This document shows positions 15,107 to 22,313 of a DNA stretch of 29,685 bases, piece after piece (position 1 is the stretch's first letter; each line of letters starts with the position of its first letter). This DNA is from a virus. The stretch covers positions 1 to 29,685 of IMG/VR virus record IMGVR_UViG_3300030108_000156; one strand, given 5' to 3'. A program made the position numbers and the translations under genes. The notes beneath the pieces are model-generated. The model was not told where the DNA came from. It made no database searches and saw only the letters and a program-made list of their open reading frames with translations.

Positions 15107-15673
15107 ATGGCGTGTACAGCATTAACAAAAGGTAGAGGGCTTGATTGTAATAGAATATCAGGTGGAATAAAATTTATTTATTTCGCAGTTTATGACCAAG
15201 TAACTTCAATACCAACAGCGAATGGTGAAATTACTGATTTAGAAATGGGTAGTAATAGTCTTTATAGATATACAATGCCACTTGGTGTTGCTAGTCTTAC
15301 AGATACTATTACTGGCTCACGTGAGAATGGAACGATATTTTATACTCCATCAGTAAATATTATATTAAACAGATTAACAAAAGAAGACCAAAATCAGATA
15401 AAATTATTAGGGGCAACAAAAGTAATTATATTTGCACAACTTAACCAAACAGTAACTGCTACAGGACACGATGTTATAGTATGTCTAGGTAGTGTTAATG
15501 GAATGGAATTAAATGCTGGAACTATGGATAGTGGTGCTGCATTTGGTGATAGAAATGGTTATACTCTTACCTTTGATGGTTTAGAGCATCAACCTTTCCA
15601 ATTTGTGCCTGATTTTACTACAAACCCATTTGATAACGCAGGGTTTACATTAGGAGGAGTTGTTTCTTCATAG
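15107..15673 (+). CDS. Probable major tail tube protein
   Basis: A 188-residue beta-rich protein starting MACTALTKGRGLDCNRISGG. It follows the major capsid gene and is closed by a strong terminator, as expected for an abundant structural protein expressed with the capsid. The alternation of strands, an internal GSRENGTIFYTPSVNIILNR block and a later FDGLEHQPFQFVPDF block fit a tail tube fold. I have not matched it to a named family, so it could instead be a head-associated protein. Confidence 0.5.
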   Translation: MACTALTKGRGLDCNRISGGIKFIYFAVYDQVTSIPTANGEITDLEMGSNSLYRYTMPLGVASLTDTITGSRENGTIFYTPSVNIILNRLTKEDQNQIKLLGATKVIIFAQLNQTVTATGHDVIVCLGSVNGMELNAGTMDSGAAFGDRNGYTLTFDGLEHQPFQFVPDFTTNPFDNAGFTLGGVVSS

Positions 15674-15707
15674 ACTTTAATTAGTAGTTTTCATATATTT
15701 CTTGATT

Positions 15708-15737
15708 AAGGTGGGCTTTTGTCCACCTTTTTCTTTT
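15708..15737 (+). terminator. Intrinsic terminator after the capsid/tail-tube unit
   Basis: The stem AAGGTGGGC (15708-15716) pairs with GTCCACCTT (15721-15729) over a TTTT loop, giving nine pairs including one G-U. It runs into TTTTTCTTTT on the + strand. This is a canonical rho-independent terminator. It separates the capsid block from the next unit, which restarts with the shared 12-mer at 15761. Confidence 0.88.
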
Positions 15738-15760
15738 AAACCCAAATAAAAATGAGGTTT

Positions 15761-15772
15761 TTCTATTATATA
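15761..15772 (+). promoter_or_regulatory. Putative late promoter motif TTCTATTATATA before the 15775 gene
   Basis: Fourth unique copy of the 12-mer, 24 bases after the terminator T-tract and two bases before the ATG at 15775. TATTAT lies at -11 to -6 from that ATG, exactly as at 2495, so a leaderless transcript is again predicted. The terminator-then-motif order strongly suggests a promoter. Confidence 0.62.
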
Positions 15773-15774
15773 CT

Positions 15775-16254
15775 ATGATACAAGTAATTAGTGAATCTTC
15801 TTTCGATATGTATGTAAATACAGAGGGTAATCGTATAGATACATCTGTAAGCTCAGATCAGATAAGATATCTAGTTAAATTTTCTAATGATATGAATAAA
15901 TCTGTACAGTATGCTTATTCTACTATACACCTTGTATATGATAGATACACTAAATTCTCATTTACTTATAATACAACCCCTGATGTTTATACAGGTGCTA
16001 CTAAGCTTATTCCTACTGGTTTTTATCAATATGAAGTTTATGAAGTTGCTTGGACAGGAGCTGTAGCTATTAGTTCTGGAAACGCTCCTGTAACAGAAGA
16101 TGATGTTTTACCAGTAGCGCCAACACACGGAGTAGTACAAGGGCTTGTAGCAATAGGTAAATTAAATGTTACTGCTAAGTCAGGAACAGCACAAGTACAA
16201 TATACACAAAGACAATCACCAAGTGGTACTAACTTCATTTGGTATGGACAATAA
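15775..16254 (+). CDS. Virion protein of unknown function
   Basis: A 159-residue beta-rich protein, MIQVISESSFDMYVNTEGNR at the start and ending in SPSGTNFIWYGQ. There is no catalytic motif or membrane helix. It heads a unit with its own predicted promoter and precedes another small protein and a LamG-like protein, so it probably belongs to the virion surface or connector. The ATG at 15775 abuts the promoter motif; a second Met at residue 12 (15808) would leave room for a leader if the upstream start is not used. Confidence 0.6.
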   Translation: MIQVISESSFDMYVNTEGNRIDTSVSSDQIRYLVKFSNDMNKSVQYAYSTIHLVYDRYTKFSFTYNTTPDVYTGATKLIPTGFYQYEVYEVAWTGAVAISSGNAPVTEDDVLPVAPTHGVVQGLVAIGKLNVTAKSGTAQVQYTQRQSPSGTNFIWYGQ

Positions 16255-16276
16255 TAACAAATAAAAAAAATTAAAA

Positions 16277-16561
16277 ATGGCTATAGAAAACGTACAACAA
16301 TTACTAACTGAACAACTAGGAAAACATAGATGTGATGTTATTGGAACAACTGCAATGTCAGGTAAGAAATATTACGCTGTTCATTTTCCTGTAGAAAGTG
16401 TAATAGCATCAATAACTGCAACTAATGTACAAACAGGAACAGGTAGTGCTATATCTAACTTACATACGACAATGGCAGCGGGAACGACATTATTTCTTCA
16501 GGTGACGTCTATAACACTTACGAGTGGTGTAGGCATCTGCTACTACGAAGACGTTATATAA
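16277..16561 (+). CDS. Small virion-type protein, unknown
   Basis: A 94-residue protein: an N-terminal helix (NVQQLLTEQLGKHRCDVIG) followed by a small Thr/Ala/Gly-rich beta domain ending GICYYEDVI. The size and composition resemble capsid decoration or fibre-adaptor proteins. It has a 22-base A-rich leader, and its stop overlaps the LamG-like gene start (TAATG), so the two proteins are probably made together and may form one adhesin complex. No family recognised. Confidence 0.55.
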   Translation: MAIENVQQLLTEQLGKHRCDVIGTTAMSGKKYYAVHFPVESVIASITATNVQTGTGSAISNLHTTMAAGTTLFLQVTSITLTSGVGICYYEDVI

Positions 16562-17343
16562 TGAAAATACTAAAATTAGGTCAAATGATAGGTGGGGCTA
16601 ACTCACCAAAACCATCAGGATTTTTAAACAAATTTTCTGTAGATTTAGATGGTGTTGATGATTTTTTAGATTGTGGTAATGATACTAGTATGAATCTAGG
16701 TACTGAAAACAGTTGGTCATTTTGGATTAAAACAACCTCTAAAAGTAGTTCTGGTTTCCCACCTAATTTTAAGTATATATTTGGTAAAGCTGGTCTTGCT
16801 CCAGGTGGGGTAAATTATCAAGCGTTTATAGATTCTAATGGATTTGTAGTACTTGATTTATTTACTGGTACTGGTTCTGGAACTTTGAGGGGTACTGGTA
16901 GTATTGATATTGCTACTAATGTTTACAAGCACGTTGTAATAGTATGGGATGGTAGTTTTAGTGGTGCTGGTGCTATAAAAATATATATAAATGGTTCTTT
17001 AGATTCTAGTGTAAGTGTTACAGGTAGTATAGCTAGTGTTAATACAACTACTGGTGATTTTAATATTGGTACTCGACCAGGTGGGTTTGGTGTAGGTCAT
17101 ATAGCAGGAAATGTAGATGAGTTTGCTTTTTTTGATACTGAACTTACAGCGGGTAATGTAACTGCTATATATAATAGTGGTAAGCCTGATGATTTATCTG
17201 GCTTTAATCCAGTTTCTTGGTGGCGTATGGGCGACCCTACTGGTACTGCTATGTTTAATAAAATAGATAATGATGGATCAGCTAGTCCTAAAGCTATATG
17301 CACTAATATGGTATCTAGTGATATAGTAACAGTAGTGCCTTAA
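16561..17343 (+). CDS. LamG/concanavalin A-like carbohydrate-binding protein
   Basis: A 260-residue protein carrying a LamG/ConA-like jelly-roll domain at about residues 20-205. Key stretches are FSVDLDGVDDFLDCGNDTSM, NSWSFWIKTTSK, YKHVVIVWDG, IKIYINGSLDSSVSVTGS and GNVDEFAFFDTELTAGNVTA, then IYNSGKPDDLSGFNPVSWWR, the usual LamG_3 order. In phages such domains decorate heads or tails and bind polysaccharide. It is coupled by TAATG to the upstream small gene. Adhesion to host or environmental glycans is inferred. Confidence 0.8.
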   Translation: MKILKLGQMIGGANSPKPSGFLNKFSVDLDGVDDFLDCGNDTSMNLGTENSWSFWIKTTSKSSSGFPPNFKYIFGKAGLAPGGVNYQAFIDSNGFVVLDLFTGTGSGTLRGTGSIDIATNVYKHVVIVWDGSFSGAGAIKIYINGSLDSSVSVTGSIASVNTTTGDFNIGTRPGGFGVGHIAGNVDEFAFFDTELTAGNVTAIYNSGKPDDLSGFNPVSWWRMGDPTGTAMFNKIDNDGSASPKAICTNMVSSDIVTVVP

Positions 17344-17353
17344 AATATAAATT

Positions 17354-17575
17354 ATGATATACGTTATATACGAAATGAGTGAAATAGATAAAGTAGACTT
17401 TACTAAGGTATGTGAAACAAGTGAAAATACTTTAAGAAGATCAGCAAATGGAGAAAAAACTGTACTTAAATTTGATGGAGAAACTCCAGATTTTTTAGTA
17501 GGTTTACAACAATATAAGCATTCTGAGATATTAGCAATAATGGAAACTCCAGAATGGAATAAACAAGAAGACTAA
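17354..17575 (+). CDS. Small protein before portal, unknown
   Basis: A 73-residue acidic protein (MIYVIYEMSEIDKVDFTKVC at the start, ending in PEWNKQED). It resembles small alpha/beta proteins that sit in phage head operons, but no family is recognised. It begins ten bases after the LamG-like gene and overlaps the portal gene start (TAATG), indicating translational coupling with portal. No membrane segment or metal motif is visible. Confidence 0.6.
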   Translation: MIYVIYEMSEIDKVDFTKVCETSENTLRRSANGEKTVLKFDGETPDFLVGLQQYKHSEILAIMETPEWNKQED

Positions 17576-19620
17576 TGGAAAATATACTTAAAATAGACTT
17601 AGCTACTGAAATTGCACCAGAGGTACAAGAGGTGCGAGGTAAAGACTTTATAGAATATGGAACTGAAAATTGGAAAAATTTATACCCACAGTTTATCATA
17701 GACCTTTACTACAATAGCTCCACACAAGCCGCTATTATTAATGCAACAGCAGAAATGATAGCAGCAGAAAACCTTATAATAGAAGATGAAGATGATAGAG
17801 ATGTAGAAGCTAGAGTGAAACTTCAGAACTTTATGGATAGAGCTAATGGTAATGAAAGCTTACACGAAGTCTTAAAAAAGGTAGCATTTGATTTTAAACT
17901 TCAGGGAGCATTTGCTCTTAACATAGTATGGTCGAAGGATAGAACACAAATCGCTGAAATATATCACGTAGGAGTTGAAAAAGTTAGAGCAGAAAGACCT
18001 AATGAATTTGGTAAAGTAGAAGCATATTATATTAGTACTGATTGGAGTAATACAAGAATACACAAACCTTATAGGGTGCCAGCTTTTAATGTTAATGATA
18101 GAACATCAGCAAATCAAATTTTATATTCTGGTTTATACAGTCCTAATATGAACGTGTACCACACACCTGACTACATAGCTGCTAATAATTGGGCTTTGAT
18201 AGACCAAAGAGTTGCTGAGTTTCATCTTAACAATATATCTAATGGTTTTGCAGGTAGTTACTTTATTTCTTTTGCAAATGGGGTTCCTACAGCTGAAGAA
18301 AGATTCCAAATAGAACAAAGTCTAGCAGATAAATTTACAGGTGCTTCTAACAGCGGAAAATTTGTTCTTACGTTCTCAGATGATAAAAATAGAATACCAG
18401 AAATAACACCTATTAGCGTATCTGATGCAGACAAACAGTATTTAGCTCTGCAAGAACTACTTGTCCAAAATATACTTACAGGACATCGTGTTACTAGCCC
18501 TATGCTAATGGGTATTAAATCTAGTACAGGTCTAGGTAATAATGCAGATGAACTTAATACTGCTGCGAATTTTTATCTTAATACGGTTGTAAAACCATTC
18601 CAAGACCAAATAGTAAAAGAGCTAAGGAAAATATTTAAAGTTAATAATATGGATATGCCTGTTAACTTTGTACAATTAAAACCTATAACTACAAGATTTA
18701 CTAATCAAGACTTGATGGCGGTTATGACACAAGATGAAATTAGGGAAGAATTAGGGTTAGAACCTTTAGAAGAAAATGTAGAGGTTAAAGAAGAATTAGC
18801 CGCTGTAGGTAAAATAGATGGAGACCCTGTATTTAACACAATAGAAGAGGCATTAGAAGAAGCAAAAAGAATTGGTTGTGAAGGTTATCACGAACACGAA
18901 TATGAAGGGCGTACTGTATATATGGCTTGTAAAACACACGATGAAGCTACTAGTCTTAGTAAATGTAATTGTGCTAAAGAAGAACCATATAGATTATCTG
19001 ATAAAACAGCTTTACAACAGTTTATAGATGACTGTGGAGAAGATATTCAAGAAGATTGGGAACTATTAGAAGAAGAAGTAGTAGATGGAGAACATTTAGA
19101 CTTTTACTACGAACACGAATTAAATAAATTTGCAAACGCAAAAATTGAACTAGCTAGGTCTATTACAGCAAGACCTAATGCAAAAAGTGAACAAGATGGT
19201 GTAAACAAGTCTTTCAATGATTATTATAAGGTTAGATATGTTTACGCTACTGATAATTTTTTAACTAATAAATCAGGTACTTCAAGGGAGTTTTGTCAAC
19301 TTATGGTTGGGGCTAATAAAGTATACCGCAAAGAAGATATTGTAAATGCTAATAGTTTAGACTTAAATCCAGGTTTTGGTCATTATGGCACAGAAGCATA
19401 TAATTTGTTTTTATACAAAGGGGGACCGCAATGCAGACATTTTTGGTTGCGTAGGATTTATAAGACTTCTTTACGTAATGCAAAACAGCCTATAAATGAT
19501 GATGAAGTAATATCATATACTAAGGCAATTAGTGAAGGGTTTACTGTTAAAAGAAACGATAGACTAGTAGCAATACCACCACAAAGAATGGTAGATAACG
19601 GATATTATCCAGAAAATTAA
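17575..19620 (+). CDS. Portal protein fused to a C-terminal head-morphogenesis-like region
   Basis: A 681-residue protein. Residues about 1-400 are a portal of the HK97/PBSX type: STQAAIINATAEMIAAENLI early, LQGAFALNIVWSKDRTQIAE with the wing/stem, LTGHRVTSPMLMGIKSSTGL and ELNTAANFYLNTVVKPFQDQ in the clip/crown helices, ending QDEIREELGLEPLEE. Portals form the dodecameric DNA channel. A short Cys/His module follows (GCEGYHEHEYEGRTVYMACK, about 433-452), then a C-terminal domain with SREFCQLMV (about 569) and YKGGPQCRHFWLRRIY (about 612-627), found in Bacteroidota phage head proteins and possibly MuF-like. Its position about 15 kb after terL is unusual. Confidence 0.85.
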   Translation: MENILKIDLATEIAPEVQEVRGKDFIEYGTENWKNLYPQFIIDLYYNSSTQAAIINATAEMIAAENLIIEDEDDRDVEARVKLQNFMDRANGNESLHEVLKKVAFDFKLQGAFALNIVWSKDRTQIAEIYHVGVEKVRAERPNEFGKVEAYYISTDWSNTRIHKPYRVPAFNVNDRTSANQILYSGLYSPNMNVYHTPDYIAANNWALIDQRVAEFHLNNISNGFAGSYFISFANGVPTAEERFQIEQSLADKFTGASNSGKFVLTFSDDKNRIPEITPISVSDADKQYLALQELLVQNILTGHRVTSPMLMGIKSSTGLGNNADELNTAANFYLNTVVKPFQDQIVKELRKIFKVNNMDMPVNFVQLKPITTRFTNQDLMAVMTQDEIREELGLEPLEENVEVKEELAAVGKIDGDPVFNTIEEALEEAKRIGCEGYHEHEYEGRTVYMACKTHDEATSLSKCNCAKEEPYRLSDKTALQQFIDDCGEDIQEDWELLEEEVVDGEHLDFYYEHELNKFANAKIELARSITARPNAKSEQDGVNKSFNDYYKVRYVYATDNFLTNKSGTSREFCQLMVGANKVYRKEDIVNANSLDLNPGFGHYGTEAYNLFLYKGGPQCRHFWLRRIYKTSLRNAKQPINDDEVISYTKAISEGFTVKRNDRLVAIPPQRMVDNGYYPEN

Positions 19621-19626
19621 TAAATT

Positions 19627-20202
19627 ATGTCATACGTATTATTTATATCAGAAGAAAAGCTTAAAGAATCTACAGCTATTAATTTAAACGTAGACACGAA
19701 TCTACTTTTGCCTTATGTAAGACAGGCACAAAAACTATATGTAGAAACTAAGTTAGGTACTGATCTTACACAAAAAATAAAAGACTTGATTATAGCAGGT
19801 ACAATAGGCAATGCAGGTAATGAAGCCTATAAGACTTTGTTAGATGATTACATAGGGGATATGCTTCCCAACTGGGCGTTTTTTCACGCCATACCTTTCC
19901 TACGATTTAAGATAGAAAATGGTAACATATACTCTAAGACAAGTGAAACTGGCACAGCACTAACTACAGAAGAAAGCCAACACCTTAGAGAAGAGGTTAG
20001 AAACACAGCAGAGTATTACACAGAACGACTAATTGATTATATTAGAAACAATACTTCTTTGTTTCCTGAGTACAGTACGAACTCTGGCAGCGATGTCTCT
20101 CCAGATTCTAACGCCTACTACAATGGTATGAATCTAGAAAGACCAATGCAAAGAGGCACAAAATTAACATTAAGAGACTTTTTAAATCCAGGTGACTATT
20201 AA
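19627..20202 (+). CDS. Head-tail adaptor/connector protein (DUF6712-like)
   Basis: A 191-residue, mainly helical protein. LLPYVRQAQKLYVETKLGTD (about 27-46) and the helix pair around TEESQHLREEVRNTAEYYTE (about 118-137) are the pattern of gp6/gp15-like adaptor proteins that sit under the portal ring; the family resembles DUF6712 of Bacteroidota phages. It follows portal by six bases, as expected. The C-terminal LERPMQRGTKLTLRDFLNPG may contact the portal or neck. It is coupled to the next small gene by TAATG. Confidence 0.6.
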   Translation: MSYVLFISEEKLKESTAINLNVDTNLLLPYVRQAQKLYVETKLGTDLTQKIKDLIIAGTIGNAGNEAYKTLLDDYIGDMLPNWAFFHAIPFLRFKIENGNIYSKTSETGTALTTEESQHLREEVRNTAEYYTERLIDYIRNNTSLFPEYSTNSGSDVSPDSNAYYNGMNLERPMQRGTKLTLRDFLNPGDY

Positions 20203-20330
20203 TGAAGAAATATTATAAAACAAAAACAATAAACATAACCAAACTTAAGTCCTACTTGGATAAAAAGATAAATAGTAAAGAAAATGAACGAAATAAAAGA
20301 CACACTACAAGTAGGTGTAGCAAATAGTAC
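20202..20330 (+). CDS. Small basic protein, unknown
   Basis: A 42-residue very basic protein (about one third Lys/Arg) that starts by TAATG overlap with the adaptor gene and overlaps the following membrane protein gene by 47 bases in another frame. No domain is recognised. Coupling supports translation, but the large overlap and low complexity lower confidence. Confidence 0.4.
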
Positions 20331-20442
20331 AGCAATAGGTATATCGTTAGTAGAAGCAAATGAAATACTAACGTTTATATCTTTAACACTAGCAATAGCT
20401 TTTACTATATATAAAATGGTTAAATTTGAAAAAGATGCCTAA
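20284..20442 (+). CDS. Small single-TM protein, holin/antiholin candidate
   Basis: A 52-residue protein with a polar N-terminus (MNEIKDTLQVGVANSTAIGI), one hydrophobic helix at about 27-46 (NEILTFISLTLAIAFTIYKM) and a basic tail. It lies just upstream of the M15 endolysin, so a role in lysis is likely. It overlaps the next small gene by eight bases. The family is unknown; phage membrane proteins of this size beside endolysins are often holins or antiholins. Confidence 0.55.
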   Translation: MNEIKDTLQVGVANSTAIGISLVEANEILTFISLTLAIAFTIYKMVKFEKDA

Positions 20443-20557
20443 AAAAAGAAAACTCAACTCAACTAATCCTAAGTACTTAAAAAAAGAAGAAAAAACAAAT
20501 GTGCGTAGACAATTTGTTAAAGAAGTTAAAGGGGTTAAAATATATAAAATTATATAA
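20435..20557 (+). CDS. Small Lys-rich protein, unknown
   Basis: A 40-residue basic protein (MPKKRKLNSTNPKYLKKEEK at the start) with an N-terminal Lys/Arg cluster. It overlaps the membrane protein stop and ends two bases before the likely endolysin start (TTG at 20559). It may exist mainly to couple translation of the two lysis genes. Nothing about function can be read from the sequence. Confidence 0.4.
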   Translation: MPKKRKLNSTNPKYLKKEEKTNVRRQFVKEVKGVKIYKII

Positions 20558-20558
20558 T

Positions 20559-20924
20559 TTGGAATTAACATTCTTTAAAATGTCAGAGTTTGATAGTCCT
20601 GATGAAGTTGGTAGTGGCTATAAAATGAATAGAGATTTTCTAATTAAATTAGACTCTGCACGTGGTATAGCAGGTATACCATTTAAGATTAATAGCGGAT
20701 ATAGAACAAAAGAAAGAAATGCACTTATTGGTGGGCGTGTAGGTTCAAGTCATCTTAAAGGTTTAGCAGTTGACATTGGTTACAAAGGAAGTAGACAAAG
20801 ATACTTAATAGTACAGTCACTAATGCACGTAGGGATTAATCGTATAGGCATATCTAAAAAAGGAAGTTTTATACATTGTGATGTTGACAACTTAAAAGAC
20901 CCTAATGTTATATGGTTATACTAA
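20559..20924 (+). CDS. M15 D,D-/L,D-peptidase endolysin
   Basis: A peptidoglycan peptidase for host lysis. The zinc-site motifs of M15 peptidases are all present: SSHLKGLAVDI (H65, D72 when counted from the TTG at 20559) and FIHCDVD (H106), with INSGYRTKERN upstream. From the TTG the protein is 121 residues and begins MELTFFKMSEFDSPDE, the usual N-terminus of phage M15_3 enzymes. ATG at 20580 would lose the first strand, and an ATG at 20499 would add 20 residues overlapping the previous gene. There is no signal peptide, so export needs a holin. Neighbouring small TM genes support a lysis cassette. Confidence 0.85.
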   Translation: MELTFFKMSEFDSPDEVGSGYKMNRDFLIKLDSARGIAGIPFKINSGYRTKERNALIGGRVGSSHLKGLAVDIGYKGSRQRYLIVQSLMHVGINRIGISKKGSFIHCDVDNLKDPNVIWLY

Positions 20925-20929
20925 ATAAA

Positions 20930-20937
20930 TAAATTTG
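20930..20937 (+). promoter_or_regulatory. Weak -7-like box TAAATTTG before the holin-like gene
   Basis: TAAATTTG matches the Bacteroidota TAnnTTTG -7 consensus and lies 23 bases before the ATG at 20961, in one of the few gaps of this region. I see no TTG/TTTG element at the expected upstream distance, so this is only a candidate. Confidence 0.25.
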
Positions 20938-20960
20938 AATATTAATTAATACTAAATAAA

Positions 20961-21149
20961 ATGAAAAATTACATTATCACACAATTACTTACATCTAAAA
21001 AAGTATGGTTAGGTATTTCTTCTATAGTTGTACCTTTGATTGCTTCAACTTTAGGTGTAGATGAATCCGCAGTATCACAAATCTGGTGGTCATTAATAGC
21101 TATGTTAGGTGGACAATCTTTAGCAGATTTTGGAAAATCAGCGAAATAA
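20961..21149 (+). CDS. Holin-like membrane protein
   Basis: A 62-residue protein with two hydrophobic stretches (about 15-31, VWLGISSIVVPLIASTLG, and about 40-54, IWWSLIAMLGGQSLA) and a basic end, DFGKSAK. The ending 'G-Q-x-L-A-D-F-G-K' is common in small phage holin-like proteins. It follows the M15 endolysin, making it the best holin candidate. It would form membrane lesions that release the endolysin. The next gene begins inside its last codons. Confidence 0.6.
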   Translation: MKNYIITQLLTSKKVWLGISSIVVPLIASTLGVDESAVSQIWWSLIAMLGGQSLADFGKSAK

Positions 21150-21864
21150 TAGATACCGCTTAAAGCCACACGAAATTGCGGCTATAAAAAAGATGAGGGA
21201 AACCGAAACAAGGAATGTTCTTGTTGTCGGTGACCTTCATTGTCCGTGGGATTTAGAAGAATATCTTCCTTGGGTTGTAAAACAATATAATTATTGGAAT
21301 TGTACCCAGACAATCTTCATAGGTGATTTACTGGATTCCGCAGGATATTCTTATCACGAACAAAATCCTGATTTACCATCAGCTGGTGATGAATTAAATT
21401 ATGCAATCAAAAGGATACAAAGATGGTATAATGAATTTAATGAAATAGGAACAAAGGTTATAATCGGTAATCACGATAGGATGGCATCAAGAAAAATGAT
21501 GACAGGTGGCATACCATCTGCTTGGTTAAAATCTTATAGTGAAGTATTAGGAACTCCAAATTGGGAATTTGTAGAAAGATATGTACAAGACAATGTTCAA
21601 TATGTTCACGGAGAAGGAGGTACTGCAAGAACTAAATGTAGAGCAGATATGATGAATACTGTACAAGGTCACTTACACACACAATGTTATACAGAACACT
21701 ATGTAGGTCGAAATTTTAGAGTTTTTGGCTGTCAAGTAGGTACAGGCATAAATTTTACTAATCTAAGTTTTAATTACGCTAAAGCAGGTAAAAAACCTGC
21801 TATAGGCTGCGCTGTAGTGCTAAACAATGGTACACTACCTATAAACCTTTTAATGCCCTTATAA
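21130..21864 (+). CDS. Calcineurin-like metallophosphoesterase
   Basis: A 244-residue protein with the complete metallophosphoesterase signature: GDLHC (D35, H37), IGDLLDSAG (about 64-72), GNHDR (about 113-117), a later His (H160) and GHLHT (H181, H183). It is a di-metal phosphatase or phosphodiesterase; the substrate could be nucleotides, nucleic acid ends or protein phosphate. TTG at 21130 gives the natural N-terminus (RYRLKPHEIAAIKKMRET before the first strand); ATG at 21193 would cut that helix. The first 100 bases are visibly less A/T-rich than neighbours. It overlaps the holin-like gene by 20 bases and couples to the next micro-gene by TAATG. Confidence 0.85.
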   Translation: MENQRNNRYRLKPHEIAAIKKMRETETRNVLVVGDLHCPWDLEEYLPWVVKQYNYWNCTQTIFIGDLLDSAGYSYHEQNPDLPSAGDELNYAIKRIQRWYNEFNEIGTKVIIGNHDRMASRKMMTGGIPSAWLKSYSEVLGTPNWEFVERYVQDNVQYVHGEGGTARTKCRADMMNTVQGHLHTQCYTEHYVGRNFRVFGCQVGTGINFTNLSFNYAKAGKKPAIGCAVVLNNGTLPINLLMPL

Positions 21865-21941
21865 TGGAAGAAAACACGCCTAAGAGCCTTTATTTACTAT
21901 ACTTTCTAATCATAGCATTAACTTTACTTATTTCTTTATAA
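21864..21941 (+). CDS. 25-residue membrane micro-protein
   Basis: Coupled to the metallophosphoesterase stop by TAATG. The peptide has a short polar start (MEENTPKS) followed by one hydrophobic helix rich in Leu and Ile that ends at the stop. It is the last gene of the late block before the intergenic control region. The size and TM helix suggest a membrane-active or regulatory peptide, for example in lysis timing. Too short for family assignment. Confidence 0.45.
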   Translation: MEENTPKSLYLLYFLIIALTLLISL

Positions 21942-21946
21942 TACAT

Positions 21947-22003
21947 ATTAACACCTTTATTGTTAATAACTTTGTAAATAATTGTGTTAATATAGTTGTT
22001 AAT
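21947..22003 (+). repeat. TGTTAAT repeats: operator or origin-like iterons
   Basis: Three direct copies of TGTTAAT (21961-21967, 21985-21991, 21997-22003) and one inverted copy (ATTAACA, 21947-21953) lie in the largest control gap. ATTAACAC (21947-21954) and GTGTTAAT (21984-21991) also form an 8-bp inverted repeat. The last copy overlaps the -33 element of the early promoter. They may be binding sites for a regulator or for the replication initiator at 23821. Spacings are 24 and 12 bases, close to one and two helical turns. Confidence 0.6.
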
Positions 22004-22025
22004 TAAAATTATTGTTGTATATTTG
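21996..22025 (+). promoter_or_regulatory. Early promoter, Bacteroidota type (TTG-N19-TATATTTG)
   Basis: TTG at 21996-21998 and TATATTTG at 22018-22025 are separated by 19 bases, fitting the primary sigma factor consensus of Bacteroidota (-33 TTTG/TTG, -7 TAnnTTTG). A start near 22033 leaves about 20 bases of A/T-rich leader before the ATG at 22053. It precedes the whole early block, which runs without a visible terminator to the terS region. The overlapping TGTTAAT copy could be an operator. Confidence 0.75.
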
Positions 22026-22052
22026 CACCATATTAATCAATAAATAATTAAA

Positions 22053-22313
22053 ATGTCACAATTTAAAGTAATTAATAGAGAAACTAAAGAAGTACAAATA
22101 TTTAACACAAAAGAAATAATTAACTTCTTTAGATGTGAGTATGATCCTCAAACTAAAAAGATTAAGTATTACAACAATATAAGAGATTATGCAATCAGCA
22201 AAGTAAAAACTAAGCTAGAAAAAGCTGAAGATATGTTATATTTATTTATTCTTTGTGCATCTTCAGTAGCTTTAGTAGTATTAACAACTAAATTAATATT
22301 AAAATGGCTTTAG
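22053..22313 (+). CDS. First early gene, C-terminal TM protein, unknown
   Basis: An 86-residue protein with a charged alpha/beta N-terminal part (MSQFKVINRETKEVQIFNTK) and one transmembrane helix near the C-terminus (about 61-84, LYLFILCASSVALVVLTTKL). It is the first gene after the early promoter, a position often taken by host-takeover proteins. It overlaps the next gene by ten bases. No family recognised. Confidence 0.65.
   Translation: MSQFKVINRETKEVQIFNTKEIINFFRCEYDPQTKKIKYYNNIRDYAISKVKTKLEKAEDMLYLFILCASSVALVVLTTKLILKWL

Noticed and set aside
20499-20558. Longer start (ATG at 20499) for the endolysin
   Set aside because: The added residues do not resemble the M15 N-terminus and overlap the upstream small gene; the TTG at 20559 gives the usual start.
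21783-21800. GCAGGT/ACCTGC hairpin
   Set aside because: It is internal to the metallophosphoesterase gene, without T-tract, and close to the coding of Ala-Gly-Lys-Lys-Pro-Ala.
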